From Pseudeuparius sepicola (Eukaryota > Arthropoda > Insecta > Coleoptera > Anthribidae): DNA of 64,000 nt. This document shows positions 44,121-54,974 of this stretch, one piece after another. Under the pieces are notes generated by a model. That model saw nothing but the letters and a program-made list of their open reading frames with translations. It did no database searches and was not told the origin of the DNA. Position numbers and translations under genes: made by a program. Where the stretch lies: positions 17,834,175-17,898,174 of the forward strand of contig OY987303.1 in assembly GCA_963920635.1 (NCBI GenBank). Reading direction: 5' to 3'. Numbering within the stretch: the stretch's first letter is position 1; every line of letters starts with the position of its first letter.

Positions 44121-46033
44121 GGCTGCACAACAAGCAGCAGTTTGGTTTTTCTGTTCGAGGGCGCCGTACGTCATTATACCTGACCTCAAGGCCTACTATA
44201 AAGACAGGCCCTGGCGCACAAAAATCACGTGACAATCTTAGTCAGACGTTACATGTCATTTGTCACATAACTGAAGGCGGCAGCTTGGGTTTAGAGATGT
44301 TTTCAACGTTTAAAGTGTTTTTAAACGTCTTAGTTTATATTTTAGAAACAAGTTTGTGTCCTGGCGGAGGGGAACCGCCCAGGTGTTATTATGGCCTCTG
44401 GGTGTCTGGGTGGGAGTCGTGCCGTCCAAGAGTATTGGTGCCGCTCGCACCGACGCGACGCGACGCGTGTGCTCTGTAAGGGGAATTCTCCCCCAAATCA
44501 CAGAATAGGGAACCCGGAATGGGCTATTATGGACATGGGACAGTATTAGTATTGGACAGTGGAGCCTGAGACACAGAGGGGTAACCTGCTTACGTGAGAT
44601 CGGCGAGTTCAGACGGTCCGGGTGGCTCGAAGCTGTTCCCGTTGACCACGTTCGGGTTTGTGTATTTATTGTATTCATCATTCACCTTGTGCGAAATAAA
44701 TCAGTGTTGTAACGTACTCGAGGATTTTCGTTGTCGACCTACGTCCTGCCGATCAACTGAGACCTCGGCAATATTTACAGTATACCTACTGAGGTTAGTT
44801 TTCATTTTTATTTCGTAAAAAATAACCTAAATACCAAATATTGGGTCTGTTTATATTATATTTATACATATTACAAAAGCCAGGAAGAAAGTGTCGCCAT
44901 AACAAACATTTGTTTTGCCTCGGGATGAAAATATCCGCCAAAAATGGATTCGTCAAATCCCAACTGAGATTTAATTTCTTAAAAACCCTTAAGTATATGT
45001 GGCTAACACATTTTCAAGAAAGTGAAACAATAATTAAAGTGGACAAATGTGTTGTGGGAGGAAAATACCTATAGAGAATATCACCTAAGCTAAAGGAAGG
45101 TGACGTCCCAACAATTTTTGAGAATGTGCCGAAATATTGTGAGTGCAGTGCCGTTTAACTCTCAGCCTAAAACAGCTGAGGCAGGTTGAAAATTTTGAAA
45201 AAACAATTAGAGAAAGCTTGGATGCACAAATCCAATAATGTAATAGATGAAAGAAAACTTGCCAAATTGTTACGAAATTTGTTTTTTCTACTTATCTCCA
45301 AAAATGCCTTTCATTATATAGAACTAAGTTGGTCACGTGACTACGCGATTATGCGTTAGCGCCGTGGCCTGTCTTTATCGTTGGCCTCGACCTGACCTAA
45401 AGTCTATCCAAGTCACAGCCGCAGTAGATATAAACAAAGTCACATGACCCCATTGCGATCGATTACCAAGGCCTGACTAATATGAGATTCCCAGTGGCTT
45501 GTAATTCTGAAGTAATTCTTTTAGAAGTTCTAAAAATTGTGTTTTTACCTTTCGTGGATCTTTATAAATTTCCTTAAATTAAGTAGCAAAATAAATTTAC
45601 AGAATATATACTGCTCGCGATCTGATCTAAAATATGCAGAAAACTCGACTGAGGGAAGAGCCGGCCCTGCATTCTACTCGCCGCGTAAACACTTGACATT
45701 TTATGATGGCCAGACCAATAAGAGAATAAGTCACGTGGTGGCCAATGTTTTGTTCCACTGCCTCTGTAACTTGGATAGACTTTAGGTAGAGCGATCGTCA
45801 AAGTCAAGCAACGCCGCACGCAGTCGGTTCATAGACGGGTGATCCCTTATTATTATTTTCTTGCCTAATAAAACATTTTTTTTCCGATTTCAAAAAAATA
45901 TAATATGTACCTCGGCACTGAAGTTCTTTTTTTGACTCATGTGGTTTATTTGCCTCGCCCAGAGGCCTCGGCAACTAAATTCCACATGAGTTATAAAAAG
46001 TTGAACTTCAGTGCCTTGGTACATAAACAACTA
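44121..46033 (+). mobile_element. Composite repeat W, copy 2, with 1.6 kb between its parts
   Basis: 44121-44180 matches 1613-1671, and 45781-46033 matches 1675-1933. The 1.6 kb between them is absent from copy 1. That interior has an inverted pair at about 44187-44234 and 45338-45390 (TAAAGACAGGCC against GGCCTGTCTTTA, and CACGTGAC). A GC-rich block at 44340-44790 includes AATAAATCA, like an LTR or a 3' end, but no LTR pair exists. Either copy 1 is an internal deletion or the middle is a later insertion. Confidence 0.6.
45788..45846 (+). promoter_or_regulatory. 5S rRNA-like internal control region, second copy
   Basis: Same segment as 1685-1740 with several substitutions (AGCAACGCCGCACGC, AGACGGGTGATCCC). 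The retained length and frame of the box A to box C spacing in both copies supports a pol III promoter origin. Confidence 0.5.
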
Positions 46034-49000
46034 TTATTTTAAACAATAACAAAATAAAACAAACTTCAAAAGAAAACACTCCATACATTTGAAACAATAA
46101 TAAAATAAAACAAACTTCGAAACAAAATCAAAGTAACTCTAAAAACAAATTAAATTCCTAAAAAAAAGAATAAAACGAAATATTACATCATTCAACAAGG
46201 AAAGAATACACCTACCGATTTATTGAAAATGAGTAATTTAAAGAAATTTGTAGAAATTTGTAGCATTGACTTAAGGTTTTCGAATTCCTTATTCAATGTT
46301 TGTAGCTATGGATCTATCAACGACTACATCAGCTCAGACAAATAATAAACTTACACTCATAATCCCATACAATACAGACCCTGCCAAATCCCCGTCTGAG
46401 TTAGTAATATAAATCTAAAACAAAACAATGCAATGATTGCACCATTGCCAAACTTCTACATAAATTTATCTTGTACTTACGAAATATATGTATAACCAAC
46501 GTTAAAAAACATCAATTTGGAACAATTGGTTGATATCTACAATCTACATATAGTAAGAATTTGGACAGTTATCATTTAACAATAAATTTTACTGATTTTG
46601 TGAATTTACTGATCCTACTTGGCCTATAAATAATATCCTTAATAAATTGCTTATTCTGGCTAGCGTGGAAACGTTGCACGAGCTCTTTGTGATTGTTGCG
46701 CATTTGCTTTATTATGCCCCAACAGCTGATCCAGAGTTCGTTGAGATGTCGCCGCTTTGTGTTGATGTGTTTCGAGTGTTCTTTTGCGTTATTCTTGTTT
46801 TTTTTAGAAGATTTTGGGGTTATTGGACAAAAGACATAATATAGTTAGTAATTAGTGAATTAGTGTAGTTTTAAGAACTATGGGAAGAGTAAAGTGCATT
46901 TGTTGCATAGGAAATGTTACCTTGTAGTCTCCCAAACATATTTCCCTATTTGGCCTGGTGGTGGCGAGTCCTGCCTTAAAGTTATTGAGGAAAGTTAAAT
47001 TTGCCTAGAAAGTAATTAGGAAGTCGATTTTGAAATCGGAGACGAATTCTTGACTACTCAGATCAAAGAGTGAATCGGAGGCGTTGTCCTCTCATAAGTA
47101 GGTACCTATTTTCTTACGCAGACTAAAATTGTTGTTTTATACTACACCACAAAAATCCATTTCAATAACAAGAAAAGATCCTGTTATACCTGATTGTGGC
47201 TGCTGCAGTGCCAGAGTGAAAGGTGGTAATGATCCACCTGGTGCGCGGATTATTACACTGTCCTTTTCATACGTTTATGCGTGCCCGGTTTGCCTACGTG
47301 GTTCGTCGACCTCCAGGTCCCGTCTTGGGCCTTTTTTGTTTCCCAACACAATAATTACATTATGGTAAACGAGGAGCGGATGCGATTCTCCATTCTCCCA
47401 CGTCATGGGCGGTACTCCACCGGCCCAGACTTAATTATCACTTCCTCTCCTTTCTAGGCAGGTATTAGTGTTCAAGAAAATCGACAAATTGGCCAATGTA
47501 AAGTTTTTGGTTTGACAGATCCTCTAGTTCGAGCTGTATCGAATAGGGATGTTTATAGAAAAGATGTTTAAATGCCATAAAAGGGCGTAAATAGCTTCCA
47601 AATTAAAATTGCTAAACACAAAAAATCACATAACGTTATCTGTAGAAAAAAAAAAAAAATAGCGAGAAGTACCTGCATTCGTTTGAATTCGCGGAACGCT
47701 CTCATTAGCTTGACGTCATTCTCGCAATTGGGAGAGCACCCGCGCGTCCGTCCCTGTCCTTTGTGCATAATACCACAGTAGAAACTTAACTATCGCAACA
47801 TAAATAGCGGATAATAATAGCCCTAGATGTTTTATAGCCGCGCCAAATTCTCTGTTTTTATTTTGCATTTTTATTTCCCTAACAATTTTATTTAAAGGGA
47901 TTTTATGTTAATATTCCTCTAAACTTAACTTATTGCAGCAGTTTATAGAATGTCGCTATTTTCAAAAAGACGCAAAAAATACTACTTGAACCAGGGGTTA
48001 ATAGAGTCATAGTTTACCAACAATTGTACTTTACCTACAAAGAAATTAAGTTTGGCGTTCCAAAAAGTGTATCTTGGAGTTTCTGCTTTTCGTAGGTATA
48101 CTCAGTTTTTGCTGCCTTTCGGATATGGTGTGGTAGCGAATTGCCGACAATAATTTAAAGCTTATAATAATATTTTTAAAACATTGGAAAGTGCCTTCTA
48201 ATATATAGCAGACACTTATTTAATACAGAAATTAATATTTTTATTATTTTGAGATGAACGAAAAAATTACCTACTTTCTGCTAACAACGATCATTAAACA
48301 AGTAATGGGAAAGTTGTAAGATGATTAAAAATATAGTAGAATGTTGCCATTAACCGAGATGGTGAAAATAATGGGACCTAATAAACTCGATAACACCATT
48401 AACTTATTATAATTCGCCCAGTACACCTATAATTAAACCTAAAAGCATTTCCCCGACCTTTATTAAAAATTTCCACAAAGACTTTTATACCTCTCGGAGT
48501 TTAATAACAAAGAAAAATAAAGAGGTCGGGCAGTCTCTCCTCAAGTATTCATGAGCTATTACCGCGCGCGGCATTTTTTATTAAATAAGCAAATGGGGCC
48601 GCCTTCTTTTTATTTATGCCCTTTCGGCAGTATGCAGATTGGGTGGTTTAGGGGTCCCCAGGGGTCGTAAATAATGCCAACCGCCCCCGCCCCTAGAGGG
48701 ACCCCCCCCCCCCGGAGTTCTGATTATGTTAACTGGAACGAGCACGGAAAACACTAGAAACACTTGACACCCGGCGATGCCACAACCAGAAGGTCGTTTT
48801 AAGGAGTTTCCTACTCTTTCCTGCTCCCTTCCAACCATATACTCCAAATTGTATTTAGGCGTAATATCAAAAATGCCGTTTCTTAATTACTCGTAGACTG
48901 ACGATTTGCGTAGCTTGGTGAACACTCGTCCTACGGTGGGGAATTTCGAAAGACTATAAAATATCTTTTAAACCTAATGCCTCGATAGGAATGTGAAGGT

Positions 49001-49426
49001 ATTTGCGGATTTAAATCCCTAAATATTAATAAAATAAAAACAAAAGTCTTTACTATGAACATATCAGAAAGACAGAAATTATGTATGTTTACACTCCATC
49101 TTCTTATATCCAATGCGCCCGTACTTTTTCCCAAAATTTGACTGGCTAAATGGACGGGGACTAAGAAACTGTACTTCATATTAGCAAATATATCCGCTAA
49201 TAAGATGAGACAGTGTTTGCTGGTGTCGCAAATGACAATGGTTTTGTCCACATCGGGCTTCAAAATCTATTTCCATTGTTTTTAGGTGAAATGCCTTTCA
49301 GTGTTTGATACTTGTAACAGTTATTGACCTATAAGATGGTTTGAGATATAAACATTCAAGAAAATTCAGATTTTGACGAAGAAAACATGTTCCAATGAAC
49401 ATGTGAAGAAATAAACAATAATAGGT
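46034..49426. other. No gene recognised; scattered GC-richer islands
   Basis: 46640-47560 and 48420-48840 are GC-richer with short overlapping frames and no domain. 48690-48715 has a run of about 14 C (G on the other strand) beside another G-rich tract, which might form a G-quadruplex. The rest is AT-rich. Confidence 0.4.
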
Positions 49427-49500
49427 AATAATAATTATCTTTCTCACAATACTCAAAACTCAAAACTAGGAGCAACTTAATTCTTGTGCGGGGGAAAAAT
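49427..49500 (-). repeat. Worn fragment of SINE-like repeat X
   Basis: AATAATAATTATC followed by CACAATACTC..AAACTAGGAG and TTGTGCGGGGG matches the 3' end of X with indels. Only about 75 bases remain. Confidence 0.55.
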
Positions 49501-50097
49501 AAGATAAAATTTTGTACAAAAATATACATATACTTTTAGGAAATTTTTGTGGACTCACTTGCGATTGAACTTAAGATAGCTGGCTATTTTCCCTAGTAGT
49601 TTTGATTAATACAAATATTTCATATCGATTTCAATAACGTGTCTTGACATATTTATGAGCAAATATTATAGTGTCAAATGAATGGAAGAATTAAAACATT
49701 ATATTTAAAGTGGCAAAATGAATAATTTCACTGTACTTCATTTACGTAGTCAGTCAGTGGACAGTAATATTGCACACGGCATCATTCGGCCGAGCTTCTA
49801 TTTATTTGTCAGGCTACATGATGAACACAGAGACGGACTCGCTTTGTTCAATAATTTTCAAAGTGTGCTTATATTAATATAATATAATTATTTACTTAAT
49901 AGAGAAACTTCTGGATGTAGCCTTAATAGATGTCAAGCTTAAATACAAGTGCAGATGAAAATATGTGTCACCTCTAACCTGCTGCAGTTCTTCTCAGAAA
50001 AGAACTGGAACCAATAATTATCCATGTGCATGATCCTCAGCATGATCCTTAGTGAGACCCTGTGAAATTCAGGTTTTGCTTGGTTCTGCTTACATTT
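49501..50097. other. No feature seen
   Basis: AT-rich, no repeat partner or motif. Confidence 0.4.
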
Positions 50098-51645
50098 ATG
50101 TATTTATTTATTTATTTATTTATTTATTGCCCAACAGAAAAATCCATTTACAGGACAACATACAAAGATAAATATAAAGGGAACATAGCACCACAGAAAA
50201 AATAAAGAAAACTGATTATAAAGTAAGCACAGCTCAATCAATATAATCAACATAGTATAGGGAGCCCCACGCAGGGTATCAACCCTGTACAGTACAATTA
50301 TCAGCGGACTAATACCAATACTACCCAACACATAACGTGAAATTATGAAAAGCACTCAATGGCACACCTCAAAAAGAATGGCTTGGAGCAATCAAACCGA
50401 TCACATTCATCAGGCAACATATTATGGAGACTGGATGTAAAATAAATTGGCGACTTAAACATTATATTAGTACGAGCATAGGGAACGTAAAATGTAGGTG
50501 TTAGCCGTGAATTAGGTCTTGGTACTCGTATGTTTAGTCTAGAAAGAAAAAAAGGAGAATCTATATTGTTTCGGATACAGTTATATAAAAAGGAAACACC
50601 AGAAACGGATCGGCGAACTATCAATGAACACATATTAAATTCATTAAGAAGTGCCTGATGGTCATATCCACGAGGAGGGTACATGCCGTGAGTTTTATAA
50701 TAAAGAAATTTAAGAAATTTTCTTTGAACATACTTTAATTGCTTTTCATGGGTTTCATAAATTGGATGCCAAATAACAGAACAATATTCCAGTTTCGAAC
50801 GGACGAGTGAAAAGAACAGAGTCTTCAAAGCCGCAATATTTGTGAAGCCTCGACAGTGTCTCAACAAAAAACCCAAAGTTTTGTAGACAGACATCGAAAT
50901 ATTATTGAAATGCTCATTGAACGACATGATACTATCAAAGCGGACCCCAAGATCATCAACACTGTCCTTAGAAGCAAGACTTGTGTTACTAATTTGTAAT
51001 CAAATGTTATATTTGACTCTTTTCGAGAGTACCTAACTACACTGCACTTGGCAGGGTTTAAATCCAGGTGATTAACGACACACCAAGCATCCAATTCACA
51101 AAGCTGCTTCTGGAGAAATAAGCAGTTCTTTAAGAATTGTATTGAACAATAGATTTTTAAGTCGTCCGCGAACAAAAGTTTACCACATTTGAGATTATCA
51201 GTAATATCATTGATAAATAGAAGGAATAACAGAGGCCCCAGATTGGAACCCTGAGGAACTCCAGAAGTGGCAATATATTTGTTAGAATTAAAGCCATTGT
51301 AACATACGGACTGAGGGCGGTTCTTCAGGTAAGACTCAAAAAATGAAACGAGGCTATCACTAAAACCAGCCAGCGAGAGTTTGTACAATAAAGTGGGATG
51401 ATCGATCCTGTCAAACGCCCTCGAGAAGTCCGTATACACCACATCAACCTGCTCCCTGTCATCGAGCCTCTCACAAATGAACTGGGAGATTTCAACGAGA
51501 TTGGTGGTCGTTGAGCGATTTTTCATGAAACCGTGCTGCGAAACTGATAGTTGGTTTCTGAGCTCCGGATAGATGCGGTTATACACGCACATCTCAAACA
51601 CCTTCGCAAAGTTAGGTAAGATGGAAATCGGCCTATAATTATAGA
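50098..51645 (-). mobile_element. 5'-truncated Jockey-like LINE
   Basis: On the minus strand the element runs from a truncation inside the reverse transcriptase at about 51645 to an AAAT-repeat tail whose complement is the ATTT run at 50101-50130. A 5' truncation and a short-repeat tail are typical of non-LTR retrotransposition. A 3' UTR of about 200 bases lies between the stop and the tail. Target duplication was not resolved. Confidence 0.85.
50343..51645 (-). pseudogene. Reverse transcriptase fragment of a Jockey-clade LINE
   Basis: The frame from about 51645 reads NYRPISILPNFAKVFE, then VYTDFSRAFDRIDH (first catalytic Asp block), SGVPQGSNLGPLLFLLFIND and LLFADDLKIY (the catalytic FADD box). 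A frameshift near 50990 moves it to a second frame with KLEYCSVIWHPIYETHEKQL and QRKFLKFLYYKTHGMYPP, the usual C-terminal region. The endonuclease, gag-like ORF1 and RT N-terminus are missing. It is not functional. Jockey clade is inferred from motif wording, not from a tree. Confidence 0.85.
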
Positions 51646-52223
51646 ATAAATGGACTATAGACCTACAATAGCCTCTCAATAAGGAATTTTTTTAGCTGTT
51701 CCCCGTTTTCCCCCATTAAATTAGTACCTACCTTCTGCCAAAGAAAATGCCAAAGCATAATCCAACTTTTGTTGTTAACCTAGACAAAAATCCAAGACGG
51801 CATGTAAAAAAACATAGTTTAGAAGCTATAACCGCTGACTGACACATTAATAAGGCTTCTCACGGCAATAGCCCCAGATCTTGACAGATGGGGTTGATCG
51901 CTAACAATGTACTTTGCATTGCGCATGGCAGTCCTTATTAATAACTTTTTATTTATAACATTCATGTGAATATAGCGTTAGGTATATCAATAGCAGTCAT
52001 CAAATGTTGCACTGTCAAAAGTGTGAAACCCGAGATGAATCATATATTTTTAGAATGTTGTGAGCGAATTACTTGTGCAAACATTTATATACCACAGATA
52101 TTTTAAAATATTAGGTATCCATTCATTTTGATATTATTGTTGTGTACCTACCTCTCGAGTGATTCAGTGGGAATCGGTTTCATATATATATATATACACC
52201 CCATATGCCAAATTCGAAATATA
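51646..52223. other. Flank between LINE and family Y element
   Basis: AT-rich, no gene or repeat pair identified. Confidence 0.4.
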
Positions 52224-52774
52224 CAGGAAGTTCCATTCTGCAGGGTAACAAAGTTGAGCAAAATGAGAATTTTAAAAACATCTGATCAAATGAACCATGG
52301 AATTACTTCGAAACAGTTGGATGGTCAACTCAAAGTGTCTCAAAACACTGAATTTTTTTGTTTCAAAAATCGGAGGACACTATAAACGAACTAAGTATAA
52401 AAATACACAGGCCTGTCCGTCAGTAAGTCCATATGAATTAAGGTGGCTATGGAGTGCCACGACAGGAGATGCACAGAAAATGTATCATCTGAGAGAGTGA
52501 TTTTGTTGAGAAAAGTCCAATAATTCAAATTGTTTTTAGTTGTTGGGTGAGATTTTGTAAAAACTAAATTTTTTAATATATTTTTTAATAATTCCAGAGC
52601 ACTCTTGACCCGTATAAAATTTCAGCATTTTGAGATGGCCCAGTATATTTTGTATTGAGTCTTTGTACACCAACACTTTGAGTGGTCCGGTTGGCCCTCG
52701 AACTTCTTCGAAGTAACAGCCTTTAAAATTCCGACTTTGCTAAACTTTGACACCCTACAGAACGGAACTACCTG
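52224..52774. mobile_element. Palindromic family Y element, 0.55 kb
   Basis: CAGGAAGTTCCATTCTGCAG at the left is mirrored by GAACGGAACTACCTG at the right, with TA outside both (52222-52223, 52775-52776). Interior phrases (CAGCATTTTGAGATGGCCCA, AACACTTTGAGTGGTCC) match 37804-38820. Non-coding. Confidence 0.7.
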
Positions 52775-52776
52775 TA

Positions 52777-53540
52777 TATTTTTTGTTTAAATTTGGTATA
52801 TGGAGGTTTTAGAGTGTCCTAATTAACGCTGCGGTGTCATATTTTAAATAAAGAAATGCATCTTAGGAAAAATATTTATATGAAGCACCCTGTATGTTTC
52901 AACGTCCTCTACCTGATTCCGCGAAATTGCCTTATATACTTCCGCACACCCTGTATAGCCTGGAACGTAGGTAGTGTGTTTTAGGTTGTTAGTATACAGT
53001 ATACCTAATACGACCAGCTCAACAACCCGTCCACTTTCCCAATCTTAGGTGTTTCCCAACGACTCCTACCCAGTACACATGCAGAACTCAGGAACTTCTC
53101 CATTCCAGCATTGTCGGGAGTTTCTCGCATAATTGTTTCTGGCAGACTTTCGGCTAGACGACGCCTCCGGGAACGGGCGGCCCTTGGGTCCTTTTGTGGG
53201 CGATATCGAATAATACGCCGCTTCAGGAGAAATTAATTTCGCCCTGGTTGGTCCGCGTTTGTGTAGGTGCAGAATTTATGGTTTTCTGGAATTCGAGACT
53301 GGAATTTCACGGGAATATCTTTGAAGAACAGACGCGGGGTATAGGAACAACAGCAGTCAAATTTGGCAGTTCATTGGTCTTGAAGTAGCTTGTCACCATA
53401 TATTAAGGAAAAAATTAGTTAAACCACAATGCAAAATTATTTATTGTTTTGTCAAAGTTTTGTTCGACTGTCGTATTCTTACAGCTGTTATTCCTCTTTA
53501 CATTATATAATATTCGTCCATCTTCCGCTACAAAAGATAT
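52777..53540. other. Flank with orphan CACCCTGTAT ends; GC-richer patch
   Basis: ACCCTGTAT words at about 52887 and 52949 have no partners and may be worn MITE ends. 53030-53390 is GC-richer without a recognisable exon. Confidence 0.4.
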
Positions 53541-54318
53541 TATGGTCATCCAAAAGCGGAAAAAGTGTGCTACGTGGAGACACGTTAACATAAAATCATC
53601 ATTCAAAAAATGAGATTGTAGTAAAAATTAGGGGGAATTCGAGGGTGTACCCTAATTTTGTATACGGGGGTCGGTAAAAAAGTTATCGCGAAAAAACATT
53701 TTCTGCAAAATAAAAAAAATATTTTTTTTACCTACACATCCATTAGAGAACCTTTAAGTAGTATTCCCGAATATTCAGTTTTTTAATATAACTTCTGGTT
53801 ATAGCGGAAATGAAAGTGGTTTTCTCTATTTTACAACTTACACATTTCTCTTAACCATCACAGGATTCCTTTTTTAATTCTGAATCCAACGATATATAAT
53901 TTGACCTATTTATCTCCAACCGTTTCCGAGATATTTATCAGAGAAGCTCCATCAAACTAGATACATGGTCTCATGGTCGGTGTCTGATGTTCGATCTGAG
54001 TAGGCCAAACAATAAAACCAAATTTATGACAAATCAAGTCAGCCATGATAATAAAACCCCAGAAAAGGACGAATCAGAAGTGGCACTTGGCTAATTTAAG
54101 AGGGCAGAGGGGTATTTTTATGAGGTGGTGGGGACGGAGAGTATTGCTAGGCCGCCAGATCCTTAGAAAGGTTAAAGCATGTCAACATATTTTTCACTAT
54201 CGTTTATTCATTTTGGGTAGGTATACCAATAAAATAAATATGAAAGCAATTAATATTATCTAATGTGTGCCGGTAGTAAAATTATAATGTTTTACGAACC
54301 ATTTATTCTATTTATCTG

Positions 54319-54356
54319 AGCCCAGAAAACCCACAACCTGACCCCTGTTTTCTGGG
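54319..54356. repeat. CCCAGAAAAC hairpin and dispersed copies
   Basis: CCCAGAAAACCCAC is followed by GTTTTCTGGG, making a hairpin. CCCAGAAAACCCAC recurs at about 54937 and 55172, and the shorter CCCAGAAAA in the left arm near 54057. They cluster around the first exon of the transposase gene. Confidence 0.6.
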
Positions 54357-54974
54357 ACTTGATTATGAAAGCGGAATGCTTGACAACAGCGCGGCGCGAC
54401 GCCACAGATTCCGTTCTTGCGGTACTGCCAGATCGTCCAGTCGGGAGCCGGTAACCAAGGCAACCAACAAAAATATAATGCAAATTAACTTAGTATAAAA
54501 TGAAATCGATGATAATTTACTTATAAAAATGTTAGTCCTTGATAGTATTTTGGTTGATATTAAATTGAAGGCGATAAAAATAGCTAAATGAATTTAAGGA
54601 AATGGTCAGGCATAAAAGCTGACGAAGTCCGGCAACGTCGTTCGTGGCCTACGGCTGGCGCGCCACCTAACGCCAGACGCCAGACAGCGGTGTTATGTGG
54701 ACAGCGTCAGCGTCAGCATGTTCAATTGAGGTTAAACCCCTTATAAAACGTAAACAATAAAACGAAAAACGATTACCAATTTCTAAGTAAAAAAGCCCAG
54801 TATTATTATCATGACTGTGATAAAAGTAGCCAAAACAGGGACCAGATAAGGTGTACAATATGTATTCAGCTCAACTTGACTGCTTGTGTTGTTACTTCGA
54901 ATACTTCGTTGCTGTATTTACACTAGTGCATTGTGCCCCAGAAAACCCACTTTGTGCTTAGGTTTTGTGACGAA

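Noticed and set aside
44259..44800. Solo LTR
   Set aside because: A GC-rich block with AATAAATCA looks LTR-like, but there is no TG...CA pair, no target duplication and no second LTR.
50343..50927. Separate gene downstream of the reverse transcriptase
   Set aside because: It is the frameshifted continuation of the same LINE ORF2.
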